Origin: Allobosea sp. CRIB-10 | GTDB lineage: Bacteria; Pseudomonadota; Alphaproteobacteria; Rhizobiales; Beijerinckiaceae | Direction: 5' to 3' | DNA: 64,000 bases | NCBI RefSeq assembly: GCF_900112185.1 | Contig: NZ_FOKP01000005.1 | Coordinates: 1 to 64,000, forward strand | In this document: one piece after another, positions 26,085 to 34,869 of the stretch | Numbering within the stretch: position 1 is the stretch's first letter | Layout of the letters: every line of letters begins with the position of its first letter | Notes under the pieces: generated by a model | The model's database searches: none | Told to the model about the DNA's origin: nothing | The model's input: the letters and a program-made list of their open reading frames with translations, nothing else | Program-made: the position numbers and the translations under genes

Positions 26085-27361
26085 GCCCGTCCGACCACTG
26101 GCACCTCGTCCAACCGTGTCGTGTACCTTGGCGAGCGCATCTCGAATTTCGTGACCCATGCCTTGCGCTGCCGCGCGATCCCTGCCGCGGCCGGGAAGAC
26201 AACGCCGCGCCCGTGCCGCTGGTTGCAGGCATCCAGTGCCTCCATCAGGCGGCCGGACTTCTCGCGATCCAGAGCGCCGATCAGCGCGCGCTGCGAGCTT
26301 TCCAGCGGAACGATGTCCACCGTCATCAGGCCCGCCTTCGCGTAGCGATACCCCGGCTTCCAGATTCGTCTCGCGCCCCATTTCGCGGCACGGACCAGCA
26401 CCAGGGTGTCGTTGCTGGCCTCGGGGAAATCGACGGTGGTCGAGACGGACCGCGACGGTCCCTTGTCGAAGGGTGAGGTGTGGAAGAAGACCGTGACGTG
26501 GTCGGTCGCGAGGCCATGGTGGCGAAGCTTCTCGCCGAGTCGAGCCGCATGGGCGGCGATGGCTTCCTGCATCATCTCCAGGCTCTCGACGCGTCCGGCG
26601 AAGGAACGGGTGACGGCGCAGCCCTTCCGCGTCGGCGCCACGGCCTCCAGGTCGATGCAGGGGTGGCCACGCAGCTCGTGGATGATCCGCTCGCCGACGA
26701 CGGTCAGCGTCTTCCGGGCGAGCTTGGGATCGAGCGCAGCAACGTCGGCCGCCGTCTTGCACCCGAAAGCGGCCAGCTTGGCTTGGCTGGCCCGCCCGAT
26801 GCCCCAGACGTCCTCGAGCGCGACGAGCGGCAACCACTCGCGTCTGGCTTCGTCGCTGGTCAGGTCGCAAACGCCGCGGAGCTGGGCCGTGCTCTTGGCA
26901 ATCTTGTTGGCGAGCTTGGCCAGGGTCTTCGTCGGACCGATGCCGACGCAGGTCGGGACGCCCGTCCAGGTCGACACCGTCGAGCGTAGGTCCCGCCCGA
27001 GTTCCTCGCGCTGCTCCGGGGCGATCGGCATCAGGTCGAGGAAGCTTTCGTCGATCGAGTAGATCTCGATGTCCGACGCGAATCCTTGATACACGCTGTT
27101 CATGCGACGGCTCATGTCGCCGTAGAGCGTGTAGTTCGACGAAAAGACGACGACGCCCTCGCGCTTGCAGAGATCGCGGATTGCGAACATGGGCGCGCCC
27201 ATCCTGATCCCGAGCGCCTTGGCCTCGGCCGTCCTGGCGACCGCGCAGCCATCGTTGTTCGACAGCACAATGACGGGCCGGCCCTTGAGTTTCGGATCGA
27301 AGACGCGCTCACAGGAGCAGTAGAAGCTGTTGCCGTCGATCAGAGCGAATGATCGCGTCAT
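26081..27361 (-). CDS. umuC: Y-family DNA polymerase UmuC (Pol V catalytic subunit)
   Basis: A 426-residue polymerase. The catalytic palm shows [19 protein letters not shown] (first Asp at residue 8) and [10 protein letters not shown] (Asp-Glu pair at about 103); [19 protein letters not shown] is the fingers region and VWGIGRAS the helix-hairpin-helix. The C-terminal 80 residues match the UmuC extension. It copies across damaged bases with UmuD' dimer and RecA. It overlaps umuD by four bases, downstream of an SOS box. Length is normal, so it should be functional. Confidence 0.93.
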   Translation of the reverse strand: MTRSFALIDGNSFYCSCERVFDPKLKGRPVIVLSNNDGCAVARTAEAKALGIRMGAPMFAIRDLCKREGVVVFSSNYTLYGDMSRRMNSVYQGFASDIEIYSIDESFLDLMPIAPEQREELGRDLRSTVSTWTGVPTCVGIGPTKTLAKLANKIAKSTAQLRGVCDLTSDEARREWLPLVALEDVWGIGRASQAKLAAFGCKTAADVAALDPKLARKTLTVVGERIIHELRGHPCIDLEAVAPTRKGCAVTRSFAGRVESLEMMQEAIAAHAARLGEKLRHHGLATDHVTVFFHTSPFDKGPSRSVSTTVDFPEASNDTLVLVRAAKWGARRIWKPGYRYAKAGLMTVDIVPLESSQRALIGALDREKSGRLMEALDACNQRHGRGVVFPAAAGIARQRKAWVTKFEMRSPRYTTRLDEVPVVGRA

Positions 27362-27780
27362 CGCCGGAGGCGCCGCACCGTGTTGGTGACGACCCCGAAG
27401 ATCTCGATCTCAGCGTCTGGACCGGGATCGTAGTCGGGATACCGCCGGTTGCCGAACGCGAGATTTGATCGGCTCCCGGCGGACTTGAAGATCTTGACCG
27501 AACGCTCGCCGTTGACGTCGACCACCACGGCATCGCCGTCTCGCGGTTTCAGGCTGCGATCGACGGTGATCAACGAGCCGTCGAAGATCCCGACGTCGAT
27601 GGCACTGTCGCCCGCCACCGTCATGATGAAGGTGGCCGGAGCGTTCCGGATCAGTTCCCGGGACAGGTCGATCGGGGCGTCGAGGTAATCGTCCGCAGGC
27701 GAGGGGAAGCCCGCTCGCACCGCCTTGAGGTAGACCGACAGGAAGAGCGGTGGCCCCACAACGACGGGCGAGATGTTCAT
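27358..27780 (-). CDS. umuD: UmuD-like S24 peptidase (Pol V accessory subunit)
   Basis: A 140-residue LexA-family protein. Cleavage site Ala23-Gly24 ([10 protein letters not shown]), catalytic Ser59 in VAGDSAID and Lys96 in GERSVKIFK match E. coli UmuD (24-25, Ser60, Lys97) within one residue. RecA-stimulated self-cleavage yields UmuD', which binds UmuC. First gene of the unit, with an SOS box 22-36 bases upstream. The ATG at 27780 is chosen because the frame further upstream runs across that box. Confidence 0.92.
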   Translation of the reverse strand: MNISPVVVGPPLFLSVYLKAVRAGFPSPADDYLDAPIDLSRELIRNAPATFIMTVAGDSAIDVGIFDGSLITVDRSLKPRDGDAVVVDVNGERSVKIFKSAGSRSNLAFGNRRYPDYDPGPDAEIEIFGVVTNTVRRLRR

Positions 27781-27801
27781 CGGATCGGGTTCCCATTGAA
27801 G

Positions 27802-27816
27802 GAACAAAATAGGAAC
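27802..27816 (-). promoter_or_regulatory. LexA (SOS) box of umuDC
   Basis: Plus strand GAAC-AAAATAG-GAAC, i.e. GTTC-CTATTTT-GTTC reading toward umuD: a perfect match to the alphaproteobacterial LexA direct-repeat site GTTC-N7-GTTC. It lies 22 bases before the umuD ATG. The unit is therefore expected to be induced by DNA damage. It is also 79 bases from the divergent gene at 27895 and could affect it. Confidence 0.9.
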
Positions 27817-27894
27817 ATCTGCCCGCGACAAGTCAAGATGCGAGTTGGCAACAGCCCGGGCGCGCGGCTAGCGTGCCGAGGCTTGGAGGGTGAA

Positions 27895-28635
27895 ATGCTC
27901 AATGAAAACATCGCCGTCGAGATCAAGGACGGCCGGATCTTCATCGATGAACAGGACCAGGGCTTTGAGCGCGACGACCAGGAGCACATGCGACTGACGG
28001 CCCGCGCGCTTCAGAAGGGTCACACCGTCCACATGCTGGACGAGAAGAGGCTGGAGGATCGTCGGCTTTTCGGGATCGGCACGATCGAGGGCAATCTGGG
28101 TCTGGTCGGACAGACGCACACGGTCGAGCGGATCGAGGTCATCATCCAGGCGGCTCCCGCCGACCGGACCGACCTCGATTGGCACAGTTACATCGGTGCC
28201 TCTCTCGCGGACGGCGAATTCGATGACGAGGACAGGTGGGCCGTCCACGTTCGCGTACCGGGCGATGTCTGGAAGCGCCTGGAATTCGACTACGACGCGG
28301 GGCAGGTGCGGGAGATCGATTTGACCGTCGTCGCCCCTCTCTGGTGCAAGCCTACGCCATTCTTCCACCAGCGCAGGCCCGACCTGAAGCTCACACCCGA
28401 TCGGAACGGAGGAGGCGGCGCCACGCAAGGGAAGACCACCTCGATCACCTGGCGCGACCGCCCGGCCACCGTCACCGACCCCGTTGTGGGGCCGACCCTT
28501 GCCGGGGACGACGACGAGCCGGTGGTTGCCGGACCCGGTCCGTCGATGGTCATCCCCGCCCGCCTCGTCTCGATCGTTTCGTGGTGTCTGCCCGCGATCG
28601 TGGTCCTGCTCGCTTTCATTGCCTCGAGGAGCTGA
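27895..28635 (+). CDS. Hypothetical protein with C-terminal membrane anchor
   Basis: A 246-residue protein. About 220 polar, acidic residues (NENIAVEIKDGRIFIDEQDQ at the start; a WAVHVRVPGDVWKRLEF beta segment mid-way) end in one hydrophobic span (VSIVSWCLPAIVVLLAFIAS). This is a tail-anchored layout with the body in the cytoplasm, inferred. GGAGGG precedes the ATG. It is divergent from umuD and two bases ahead of the next gene. No family recognised. Confidence 0.5.
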   Translation: MLNENIAVEIKDGRIFIDEQDQGFERDDQEHMRLTARALQKGHTVHMLDEKRLEDRRLFGIGTIEGNLGLVGQTHTVERIEVIIQAAPADRTDLDWHSYIGASLADGEFDDEDRWAVHVRVPGDVWKRLEFDYDAGQVREIDLTVVAPLWCKPTPFFHQRRPDLKLTPDRNGGGGATQGKTTSITWRDRPATVTDPVVGPTLAGDDDEPVVAGPGPSMVIPARLVSIVSWCLPAIVVLLAFIASRS

Positions 28636-28637
28636 CG

Positions 28638-29222
28638 GTGCTGTCGCTATTCCGGAAGAAGCCCGATCCGCTGAAGCAGGACCGTGACGCCGATCGCGCG
28701 CTGAGGAAGGTCTACGAGTACGGCTCGATCTCGCTCGCCCTGGCGCGGGTGGACACATACTGGTCGTACAACAAGTCGACTCCGCTCGAGATCGATCGGT
28801 TCGTGCCCTTCTCGCATCGAGACGAGCCGCTGCGGGCCCATGGTGTCGTCGACGAGTACGGCATGCACGACGTCCGGATCGCCGTCGACGTCGAGTTCGT
28901 CCGCGTCCGGGAGAAGGCTGCGATCGGCCATTGCTACCTGGAGCGGAAGGCAGGCGCATCCACGCTGAAGGTCGTTCTCAACGATCCGGACGGCAGCGTC
29001 GGCGAGGCGATATCGAACGCGATGCGCGATGGCGCGATTTCAGGAAGCACCTACCAACATTTCGGGATCACCGTTGCCAAGAGCGATGACCTGGCCGCAG
29101 CAAGGACGCAAATCAAGGAACTCGGCTATGGTCCCTCGCTATCCATCTCCGACATCGACTGCATTCGACGGGTGATCCTGTCGAAGGCACCGGGCAGTTC
29201 ATGGCGCCGCGAATTCGACTGA
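28638..29222 (+). CDS. Hypothetical protein
   Basis: A 194-residue soluble protein beginning VLSLFRKKPDPLKQ (GTG start). It has a central LRAHGVVDEYGMHDVRIAVD segment and a C-terminal KELGYGPSLSISDIDCIRRV. No domain recognised. The GTG, two bases after the upstream stop and preceded by GAGGA, fixes the start. With 27895-28635 it forms a two-gene unit that may share control with umuDC through the common intergenic region. Confidence 0.45.
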   Translation: MLSLFRKKPDPLKQDRDADRALRKVYEYGSISLALARVDTYWSYNKSTPLEIDRFVPFSHRDEPLRAHGVVDEYGMHDVRIAVDVEFVRVREKAAIGHCYLERKAGASTLKVVLNDPDGSVGEAISNAMRDGAISGSTYQHFGITVAKSDDLAAARTQIKELGYGPSLSISDIDCIRRVILSKAPGSSWRREFD

Positions 29223-29260
29223 ATTCGCGGCGCCATGGCCTCGGGCAACGTCCTCGTCGC

Positions 29261-29580
29261 TTAGATCAGCTTCTCCGGCGTGATCGGTAGATCACGCACC
29301 CGCTTCCCGGTCGCATGGAACACGGCATTGGCGATGGCTGCCGGGATGCCCACCATTCCGAGTTCGCCCATGCCCTTGACGCCGAGCGGGTTCACGATCG
29401 TGTCCTCCTCCTCGACGAAGATGGTCTCGATGGCATGAATGTCCGCGTTTACCGGCACATGGTAGTGCTGGAGGCTGGCATTCATAATCCGGCCGTGGCG
29501 ATGATCGACCTCCGTCGCCTCCTGAAGCGCCATCCCGATGCCCCAGACCACGCCGCCGATTTCCTGGCTATGCGAGGCGA
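29261..29580 (-). pseudogene. Xanthine dehydrogenase/aldehyde oxidase molybdopterin subunit, C-terminal fragment
   Basis: About 105 residues matching only the end of the roughly 730-residue molybdenum-binding subunit: [20 protein letters not shown], then [20 protein letters not shown] (the GE.G active-site loop) and a PITPEKLI end. Everything upstream is missing; sequence above about 29590 no longer fits. It is a remnant of a lost oxidoreductase operon and cannot be active. Confidence 0.75.
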
Positions 29581-29776
29581 GGGGATTGGTTTTCCAACGC
29601 CGGGCGTCCCGCACGCATCTACAAACCATGATGGCGGCCAATCGCCATTCATGGGCTGGATTAATTGGTCCATGCACATGCGGCCGGCTAATCGGGCAGC
29701 CGTCCAGGCGCTATGTTCGACCTGCCTTCGAACTGCACGCTGTCGGCACGAAGCCGCATTCTGCAAAGGTGCTCGC

Positions 29777-30172
29777 ATGGATATCAAACGACTTGGCACC
29801 CGGCCTTCGGTGAAGGGGCCGGAAGACTGGTTCACCGGGGCCGTCCGGGTTGATCCGTTGTTTCAGGCCGCTGCGCCCGCGCGGGCGACGGGAGCTGCGG
29901 TGACGTTCGAGCCGGGCGCTCGGACGGCCTGGCATACGCATCCGATCGGGCAGACCCTGATCGTCACCGCCGGGTTCGGTCGCGTTCAGCGTGAGGGCGG
30001 TCCGATCGAGGAAATCCGCCCGGGTGACGTGGTGTTCTTCCCGGCGGGCGAGAAGCATTGGCACGGGGCATCCCCCACCGTGGCGATGACCCACATCGCG
30101 ATCCAGGAGGAGCTCGACGGCAAGGCCGTCGACTGGCTCGAGAAAGTCACCGACGACCAGTACGGCGGCTAG
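29777..30172 (+). CDS. Cupin-domain protein
   Basis: A 131-residue single-domain cupin. Motif 1 is [19 protein letters not shown] with metal-binding His residues (about 54 and 56) and Gln60; motif 2 is [16 protein letters not shown] (about 93-108). Members of this YhhW/CMD-associated type occur with small oxidoreductases. Together with the next two genes it resembles a known cupin, cyclophilin-like, F420-type reductase neighbourhood. Substrate unknown. Confidence 0.8.
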   Translation: MDIKRLGTRPSVKGPEDWFTGAVRVDPLFQAAAPARATGAAVTFEPGARTAWHTHPIGQTLIVTAGFGRVQREGGPIEEIRPGDVVFFPAGEKHWHGASPTVAMTHIAIQEELDGKAVDWLEKVTDDQYGG

Positions 30173-30203
30173 GCGGCATCGCATGCGGGGAGAACCACAG
30201 GTT

Positions 30204-30689
30204 ATGCGCGCCCTGGCCACCATTGTCGCGTCCGTCGTGGTCCTCTCGGTGGCGAGTTCGCCGCCCCTTGTGGCGGGGGATCGTATCCCCTCGGCAGCGA
30301 AGACAACCAAGGCGTCATCTCCCGGGAAAGAGACCATGAAAATCCGGATCAGCATCAACGGCCGCGTGGCGACGGCTACGTTGGACAATACCCCGACGGC
30401 GCGGGACTTCGCTGCGCTGTTGCCGTTGAGCGTAACGCTCTCCGACTATGCCTCGACCGAAAAGGTCAGCGACCTGCCGCGCAAGCTGACCCAGCAAGGG
30501 GCGCCCCCCGGATACGAGCCGAAGACGGGTGACATCACCCTCTACGCGCCGTGGGGCAACCTCGCGATCTTCTATCGCGACTTCAAATACTCGACGGGCC
30601 TGATCCGTCTCGGCGCGATCGACACTGGATTGGAGGCCCTGAACCAGTCGGGATCCCTTCCGGCCACCATCGAGATGATCCAGCCGTAA
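30204..30689 (+). CDS. Exported cyclophilin-like fold protein
   Basis: A 161-residue protein: signal peptide about 1-25 (LATIVASVVVLSVASSPPLV with A-x-A-like cleavage), then a cyclophilin-like domain. MKIRISINGRVATATLDN, LPLSVTLSDYASTEKV, GYEPKTGDITLYAPWGN and FKYSTGLIRLG are the marks of the Cyclophil_like family. Prolyl isomerase activity is not established for this group. It follows the cupin gene by about 30 bases. Confidence 0.75.
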   Translation: MRALATIVASVVVLSVASSPPLVAGDRIPSAAKTTKASSPGKETMKIRISINGRVATATLDNTPTARDFAALLPLSVTLSDYASTEKVSDLPRKLTQQGAPPGYEPKTGDITLYAPWGNLAIFYRDFKYSTGLIRLGAIDTGLEALNQSGSLPATIEMIQP

Positions 30690-30724
30690 GGCAGGCTCAT
30701 GAACCGGACAATCGAGTGCACGTC

Positions 30725-31126
30725 ATGAAGATCGGCATTCTCGGCTCCGGCCTGATGGGCGGCGCTCTCGGTCTCGCGCTTTCCCAGGCAGGTCACGACG
30801 TTGCGTTCAGCTACGCCCGTGATCAGGACAAGCTGGAGCGGCTCGCACGTCGCGCGAACGGGACCGCTGTATCGGTCGCGCAGGCGGTGGAGCGGGCGGA
30901 CGTGGTGCTTCTCGCCGTCCACTGGTCGAACCTCGACGACGTGCTTTCGCGAGCGGGTGACCTGCACGAGAAGACGATCATGACGTGTTGCGTCCCCCTG
31001 AACGCGGCCAACACACAGTTGGTCGTCGGCCTGAAGGAGTCCGGCGCCGAGCTTCTCGCGCGCAAGGTCCCCGAGGCCCGGATCGTTGCCGCGTTCCAGA
31101 CCACGCCGAGCGAGGTGTTCGCCTGA
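30725..31126 (+). pseudogene. NADPH-dependent F420-type reductase, truncated by IS3 remnant
   Basis: The N-terminal 133 residues of an NADP-binding oxidoreductase: Rossmann motif GILGSGLMGGALGLALSQAG (about residues 4-23), then VVLLAVHWSNLDDVL. Family members have about 200-220 residues. At about codon 131 (PSEV) the sequence runs into the truncated transposase gene on the other strand, and the frame stops. The substrate part is lost, so a null allele is likely. Confidence 0.75.
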
Positions 31127-31430
31127 CGCAACTCGCGGTTCTCCCGCTCCAGCGTCCTCATCTTCTCGGCCATGTCGGTTGGGATGCCCGCGCGCTTGCC
31201 GCTGTCGACCTCGGCCTTCTTGACCCACTCGTTCAGGGTCTGGGGCGCACAGCCGATCTTCGCGGAAATCGACATCACCGCCTGCCACCGCGATCCGTGC
31301 TGACCTTCGTTATCGAGGACTAGCCGCACCGCACGGTCGCGCACTTCGGGGGAAAATTTGTTCGTCGTCTTGCTCATGATGCTCCATCCTACTCAAGAGT
31401 TGGAGCCTCCGGCAAACCCGGAGCGGTTCA
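31118..31430 (-). mobile_element. IS3-family remnant: terminal repeat and 5' part of orfA
   Basis: Minus-strand orfA starts at 31377 (SKTTNKFSPEVRDRAVRLVL, HTH with [15 protein letters not shown]) and is cut after [10 protein letters not shown] at about 31118, where the reductase fragment begins. The IS end lies at about 31430, reading TGAACCGCTCCGGGTTTGCC inward. orfB and the other end are missing here; a matching orfB piece is at 35.9-36.7 kb. It cannot move by itself. Confidence 0.8.
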
Positions 31431-31540
31431 ATCCCTTCGGCCCGTGATGACCGCAATGGGGGCCGAAGGCTGACTTTGCTTGGTTAGAGTGTCAGCATTT
31501 CTCGCCTTGGCCGCCGCAAAGATATGGCTGCCATACTTTG

Positions 31541-32710
31541 TCAACAGGGCCTAATGTCGATTGGTCCTAGGCCTGACCCCGCCCATCTAATCATAAGACT
31601 TCCAGCCAACATGCTCACTCCAATCGCGAGGAGGAGGGGGCCGGCGAACTCCTCGGCCACTGTACCCGACGTCGAGGAAACCGATAGCAACATCAGGCTG
31701 AATTCTCCCCCGTTGGCCAGGATGACTCCGGTCCGCAATGAGGTCTGAAGCGCTTCGCCGAATAGTCGGGCGACGACGAAAACAATCAGCGTCTTTCCGC
31801 AGAGTATTATTGCAAGCCAGACCAGCACGGCAGGCCATTGAGATGGAAGGATCCAAAGTGGCAATTGAGTCCCGATACCGATAAAGAAAATCCCGACAAA
31901 CAAGTCGCGAAAGGGCCGGATCTCGTTCTCGACAGCATGGCGCGCGTCGCCCTCGCCGATGATCATACCGGTCGTGAATGCGGCGAGCGCCGGAGAAAGG
32001 CCAGCAGATGTCGCGACGATCGTGGACCCAAGCGCAATGGTAAGTGCGAGGAGTTGGGCAAGCTCCGGATCGCCACGCAACGCGACCCAACGGGCAAGTA
32101 CCTGCAACGGACCTCGGGCAATGAACAGAGCAGCAACCACTGCCGTTGCACTGGCGATGACCGTTATCACGCCATACCCTTCGGCGGCACCACTCATTGC
32201 ATCGTGCAGAAGCAGGAACGCGACGGCTGCCAAGTCCTGAAACAGAAGCACTGCGATGGCCAAGCGCCCATGAGCCGATCCAAGAGCGTTCGCGCCTGCG
32301 AGCACCTTGAGGCACATGGCTGTGGATGACATCGCAACGGCCCCGCCGATGAGGATTGCGGAAACTGATGCGAGATCGAAGACCAAACTCGCTACCAACG
32401 AAACCGTTATCGTCGTGACTGAAACCTGTACAGCCCCAAGACCGAAGACATGCTTCCTGAGTGTTACGAGCTTCTCGAAGGAGAATTCCAGACCAAGCGC
32501 GAACAGCAGGAGTACGACTCCGATTTCGCCAATACTGCTCAGGGCAGCGCTCTCCGCAATCAGGCCGAGGCCAGCGGGTCCAATGACTATACCGGCAAGA
32601 ATGTAACCGACGATGCTAGGCACGCCAATCCGTGAACATATCGTCACGAGTACGAACGCGGCGCAAACCAACAAGGCCGCACTTTCGGCAAATCCAGTCA
32701 CGCCATGCAT
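31541..32710 (-). CDS. kefB: KefB-type cation:proton antiporter, C-terminally shortened
   Basis: 389 residues with about 11-12 membrane spans, the CPA2 antiporter domain. VGYILAGIVIGPAGLGLI, LLFALGLEFSF and GGAVAMSSTAMCLKVL are family motifs. Full KefB-type proteins of stress loci have about 550 residues with a C-terminal TrkA-N domain; that part is absent and the frame ends next to the IS3 end. Transport by the membrane domain alone is conceivable. In tLST loci this gene follows trx, as here. Codon use is less GC-rich than the ClpK block. Confidence 0.82.
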   Translation of the reverse strand: MHGVTGFAESAALLVCAAFVLVTICSRIGVPSIVGYILAGIVIGPAGLGLIAESAALSSIGEIGVVLLLFALGLEFSFEKLVTLRKHVFGLGAVQVSVTTITVSLVASLVFDLASVSAILIGGAVAMSSTAMCLKVLAGANALGSAHGRLAIAVLLFQDLAAVAFLLLHDAMSGAAEGYGVITVIASATAVVAALFIARGPLQVLARWVALRGDPELAQLLALTIALGSTIVATSAGLSPALAAFTTGMIIGEGDARHAVENEIRPFRDLFVGIFFIGIGTQLPLWILPSQWPAVLVWLAIILCGKTLIVFVVARLFGEALQTSLRTGVILANGGEFSLMLLSVSSTSGTVAEEFAGPLLLAIGVSMLAGSLMIRWAGSGLGPIDIRPC

Positions 32711-32758
32711 GTTCTTCTCCTGATATCATGTCGCAGGAAATGCCAATACCTGTATACT

Positions 32759-33181
32759 CTAAACGTGCGACCGCGCCCACTGCGCTATCTGCGCGGCAGG
32801 CATTACACCGCTCGTCCTCGCGATTTCCTTGCCGCCCCTGAACAAGATCATGGTGGGAATGCCGCGGATCCCGTAACGGTCTGTGATCTGCTGTTCGGCT
32901 TCGGTATCGAGCTTGCCGAGACGGAACTGGGGTTCGAGCGAACGCGCCGCAGCCTCGAACTGAGGTGCCATCATCTTGCATGGCCCGCACCATTCCGCCC
33001 AGAAATCGACGAGCAGGGGCAGATCGGCATCGGCGTGTCGGTCGAAACTGGCGGCGGTCAGTGTGACTGGCCGGCCCTCGAACAGGGCGGCGCCGCAGCG
33101 GCCGCAGCTGGGGTTATCCGTCAGTCGTTCCTGCGGAACGCGATTGACGGAACTGCATTTCGGGCAAGCAACGGTGGGCAT
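32759..33181 (-). CDS. trxC: Thioredoxin TrxC-like (zinc-ribbon thioredoxin 2)
   Basis: 140 residues. An N-terminal zinc ribbon (CPKC at about 6-9, CGRC at 26-29) precedes a thioredoxin domain with the active site WCGPC (about 64-68) and the cis-Pro in GIRGIPTMILF. It reduces disulfides, with the zinc ribbon tuning redox response. The combination with KefB, YfdX and Hsp20 matches the trx gene of transmissible stress-tolerance loci. Confidence 0.9.
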   Translation of the reverse strand: MPTVACPKCSSVNRVPQERLTDNPSCGRCGAALFEGRPVTLTAASFDRHADADLPLLVDFWAEWCGPCKMMAPQFEAAARSLEPQFRLGKLDTEAEQQITDRYGIRGIPTMILFRGGKEIARTSGVMPAAQIAQWARSHV

Positions 33182-33232
33182 TCTGTTCTCCCTTTGAGTA
33201 TCGTTTCGGAGGGGCAGGCAGGGCGGCGCCGT

Positions 33233-33436
33233 TCAGCGCGAGGTCGTGGCCCGCCGGGCCTCTCGGTGGCGGGGTTCGGGCAGGTATTCGACGCCGCCGC
33301 CCAGACGGCGGACGGGCTGCGGATAGAGGGTCATCAGCTCGAGTATTTCCTCGGGCATGTCGGTCCGCACCGGCAGCCCCATCTCGCGCGCCTCTTCCGC
33401 AGAGATAGGGTAGTCGTGCGTCCAGGTGCCGGTGGC
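33233..33436 (-). pseudogene. Serine dehydrogenase-type proteinase (SDH_sah), C-terminal fragment
   Basis: About 68 residues that look like the end of an SDH_sah (ClpP-like) proteinase: GTWTHDYPISAEEAREMGLP, PEEILELMTLYPQP and VEYLPEP. The catalytic core is gone; the fragment ends at about 33436 against a transposase remnant reading the other way. In some proteobacterial stress islands such a protease accompanies hsp20 and trx. The assignment rests on a short stretch. Confidence 0.55.
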
Positions 33437-33805
33437 CTGCCCATCAGCGTCGAGCTGACGCCCGGCGAGACCCACGACCTAATCGCCTATGACGACCTCA
33501 TGGCCGAGCGCGACAGCGATCCCGGCGTGCTGCTCGGTGACAGGGGCTACGACAGTGACCGCCTGCGGCAGGATGCGCGCGACCGGGGGGCCCAGCCGGA
33601 GATCCCGACCAAGCGGAGCCGCAAGGTGCAGCACAGCGTCAACCGACGCCTCTACGCCCTGCGTTCCCGCATCGAGTGCTTCATCAACCGTCTCAAGAAC
33701 TGCCGCCGCGTGGCCACCCGCTACGACCACACCGCTTCCAGCTTTCTCGGCTTCGCCCTGCTCGGCTGCATCCGCTTATGGATCAGGTTCGTCCACGCGG
33801 CCTAA
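33430..33805 (+). mobile_element. IS5-family transposase remnant (3' part)
   Basis: About 122 residues of a DDE transposase, in frame to its stop: LPISVELTPGETHDLIAYDD, LLGDRGYDSDRLRQ with a catalytic Asp, RRLYALRSRIECFINRLKN with the catalytic Glu, and FLGFALLGCIRLW. The 5' part is missing; the open frame further upstream (from 32705) is antisense to trxC and is not transposase. It splits the stress locus between the protease fragment and yfdX. Confidence 0.75.
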
Positions 33806-33837
33806 TGGGGTGAAAAAGCATACACTCCTGAGCAAAG

Positions 33838-33860
33838 AGAGGGGCGCGACGCGCCCCTCT
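33838..33860 (-). terminator. Terminator of the yfdX pair
   Basis: A 10-bp perfect stem AGAGGGGCGC / GCGCCCCTCT with loop GAC. Read on the minus strand it lies 20 bases after the second yfdX stop and is followed by CTTTGC. Good fit to a Rho-independent terminator, with a short T run. Confidence 0.65.
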
Positions 33861-33879
33861 TACGCCCTATCCAGCGGTT

Positions 33880-34767
33880 TCAGAACAACTTGGACAGCTT
33901 TGCCTTGATTTCATCGAGCCAGCCTTTTCCGCCGCCTCCCCCAGCCGTCTTTTGCTTGACTTTCCTGAGTTCAGCATACAGGGGCTCAAAGTCCTTCTTC
34001 TTTCCATAGCCCAGCAGTTCTGCCATTTCCAACTGCTGCCGCGCTTCGTTCAAGAATGTCTCCAGGCGCTCATTGGACGCTTCGCTCCGCTGACCATCTT
34101 CTACCAAGGTCTCGGCGCGCTTCAGGAGCAGCCTGGCGCGCAGGGCGGGCAGCGGATGCACGCTGCGCGTCTCGACCAGCGTGCTGAGCGCTGCCTGCAG
34201 CGCGGCTTTGGCTTCTTCAATCTTGCCCTGATCGATCAGCGGCACGACTGACTTCACGGCTGCGGGATAGGACGCCAGAGGGATGTTGGTGACCGCGATC
34301 ACGATTTCACTTGCCAGCAAAGCCAGCACGTGACGTGCCTGTTGCACCTCGCTATGTTTGAGGGCATCCAGCGCCTCGTCGGTCATCGCCTCAATGGTTT
34401 CCGTGTTGGCGAACAAGTCGTGCACGATGGTGCGCACATCAACGGGGGCCAGGGCAAGCGTGGGTTCGCGCGCAACGATCAGCTCCAGCTTTCCCGTCAC
34501 TTCGGCCAGCGTTGCCAATGCGCGTGCAGCGTCCTTGCCGTCAAGTGCGGCCAGCGCTGATTTGGTCAGCGCCAAGGCCGAGACGGCCTCATCGAGGACT
34601 TGTTTACGTTTGTCTGCCGCCTGCGAGCCCGTTTCCTTCTGAACCTCAGGCTGTACCTCCGTGACGACTTCAGGCTTGGCCTCTGGACTGACAGGAAGGC
34701 TGCTTACCGCGGCCTGTTCGTTTATTTCTTTGTTCGTCGCATTGGGATTCGATGTTTGCTCATTCAT
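33880..34767 (-). CDS. YfdX-family stress protein (tLST yfdX2-like)
   Basis: 295 residues with the YfdX domain from about 55 to 240: EAVSALALTKSALAALDGKD, APVDVRTIVHDLF, and VVPLIDQGKIEEAKAALQAAL. No signal peptide is evident; the first 50 residues are a Pro/Glu/Val-rich linker, unlike the paralogue upstream. The C-terminus ends in GKGWLDEIKAKLSKLF, as in its neighbour. In tLST two yfdX genes lie side by side and contribute to heat or acid resistance; the mechanism is unclear. Composition is lower in GC than the flanking DNA. Confidence 0.85.
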   Translation of the reverse strand: MNEQTSNPNATNKEINEQAAVSSLPVSPEAKPEVVTEVQPEVQKETGSQAADKRKQVLDEAVSALALTKSALAALDGKDAARALATLAEVTGKLELIVAREPTLALAPVDVRTIVHDLFANTETIEAMTDEALDALKHSEVQQARHVLALLASEIVIAVTNIPLASYPAAVKSVVPLIDQGKIEEAKAALQAALSTLVETRSVHPLPALRARLLLKRAETLVEDGQRSEASNERLETFLNEARQQLEMAELLGYGKKKDFEPLYAELRKVKQKTAGGGGGKGWLDEIKAKLSKLF

Positions 34768-34869
34768 GGTGATATGCCTCGTATGAGTTAGTGAAAATAG
34801 GCGAATCTATTGGGGCTGACTGCGAACATCGCGAGACTGACCGACCGAACAGTCGGCCCCTTCATCACC

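Noticed and set aside
32705..33429. 5' part of a 366-codon plus-strand frame ending in a transposase
   Set aside because: Only the 3' third is transposase-like; the rest is antisense to trxC and the protease fragment.
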